A stretch of DNA of 5,887 nt from Acetofilamentum sp. GTDB lineage: Bacteria; Bacteroidota; Bacteroidia; Bacteroidales; JAFGXI01. Position numbers and translations under genes: made by a program. Positions within the stretch are counted from its first letter, which is position 1, and each line of letters opens with the position of its first letter. A model generated the notes under the pieces. The model had not been told where the DNA came from, did not search any database, and was given only the letters and a program-made list of their open reading frames with translations. The stretch lies in NCBI GenBank assembly GCA_020720565.1, contig DYOK01000134.1:1-5887 (forward strand). Direction: 5' to 3'. Shown one piece after another: positions 5,882 through 5,887 of this stretch.

Positions 5882-5887
5882 TTTTTC

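Overview
The window looks like a chromosomal segment of a Bacteroidota bacterium, most likely Bacteroidales-like. Three things support this. The -7 promoter boxes match the Bacteroidota consensus TAnnTTTG. No start codon has a clear Shine-Dalgarno sequence. The first three genes (DUF5063 protein, DEDDy 3'-5' exonuclease, RlmI-type 23S rRNA methyltransferase) occur in an order I recall from Bacteroidota genomes. Base composition is moderate to low GC. No tRNA, rRNA, CRISPR array, transposase or phage gene was seen.

Layout. At 46-1297 (+) a promoter drives a likely operon of a DUF5063 gene and, 13 nt later, an exonuclease gene. The rRNA methyltransferase follows at 1368-2549 with no visible terminator between. 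The 223-nt gap 2550-2772 is AT-rich, G-poor and made of short degenerate direct repeats. They run straight into the start codon of a small TPR-like protein (2773-3066). The 113-nt gap 3067-3179 holds a dense cluster of GCTCA/TGAGC half-sites around a -7 box, just ahead of a Fic-domain protein with an N-terminal winged helix-turn-helix (3180-4217). A hairpin-plus-T-tract terminator (4238-4267) separates fic from the convergent aminoacyl-histidine dipeptidase gene pepD (5828-4371, minus strand). The pepD leader carries a second copy of a repeat found ahead of the TPR gene.

How the genes work together. The DUF5063/exonuclease/methyltransferase block looks like conserved housekeeping RNA or nucleic-acid metabolism. 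PepD is peptide catabolism. The fic gene stands apart: it has lower GC, different codon context, its own promoter and operator cluster, and a terminator, so it looks like an accessory insertion. Its Fic motif is unusual. The catalytic His is Gln (QPFTDGNKR), the second motif Gly is Lys as in Doc, and an N-terminal SxxxEG inhibitory motif is intact. The most interesting signal in the window is this wHTH-Fic protein with a non-canonical active site behind a helically phased operator array. A second unusual signal is a strong habit of the housekeeping genes to end a codon in C when the next codon begins GA, a habit fic lacks.
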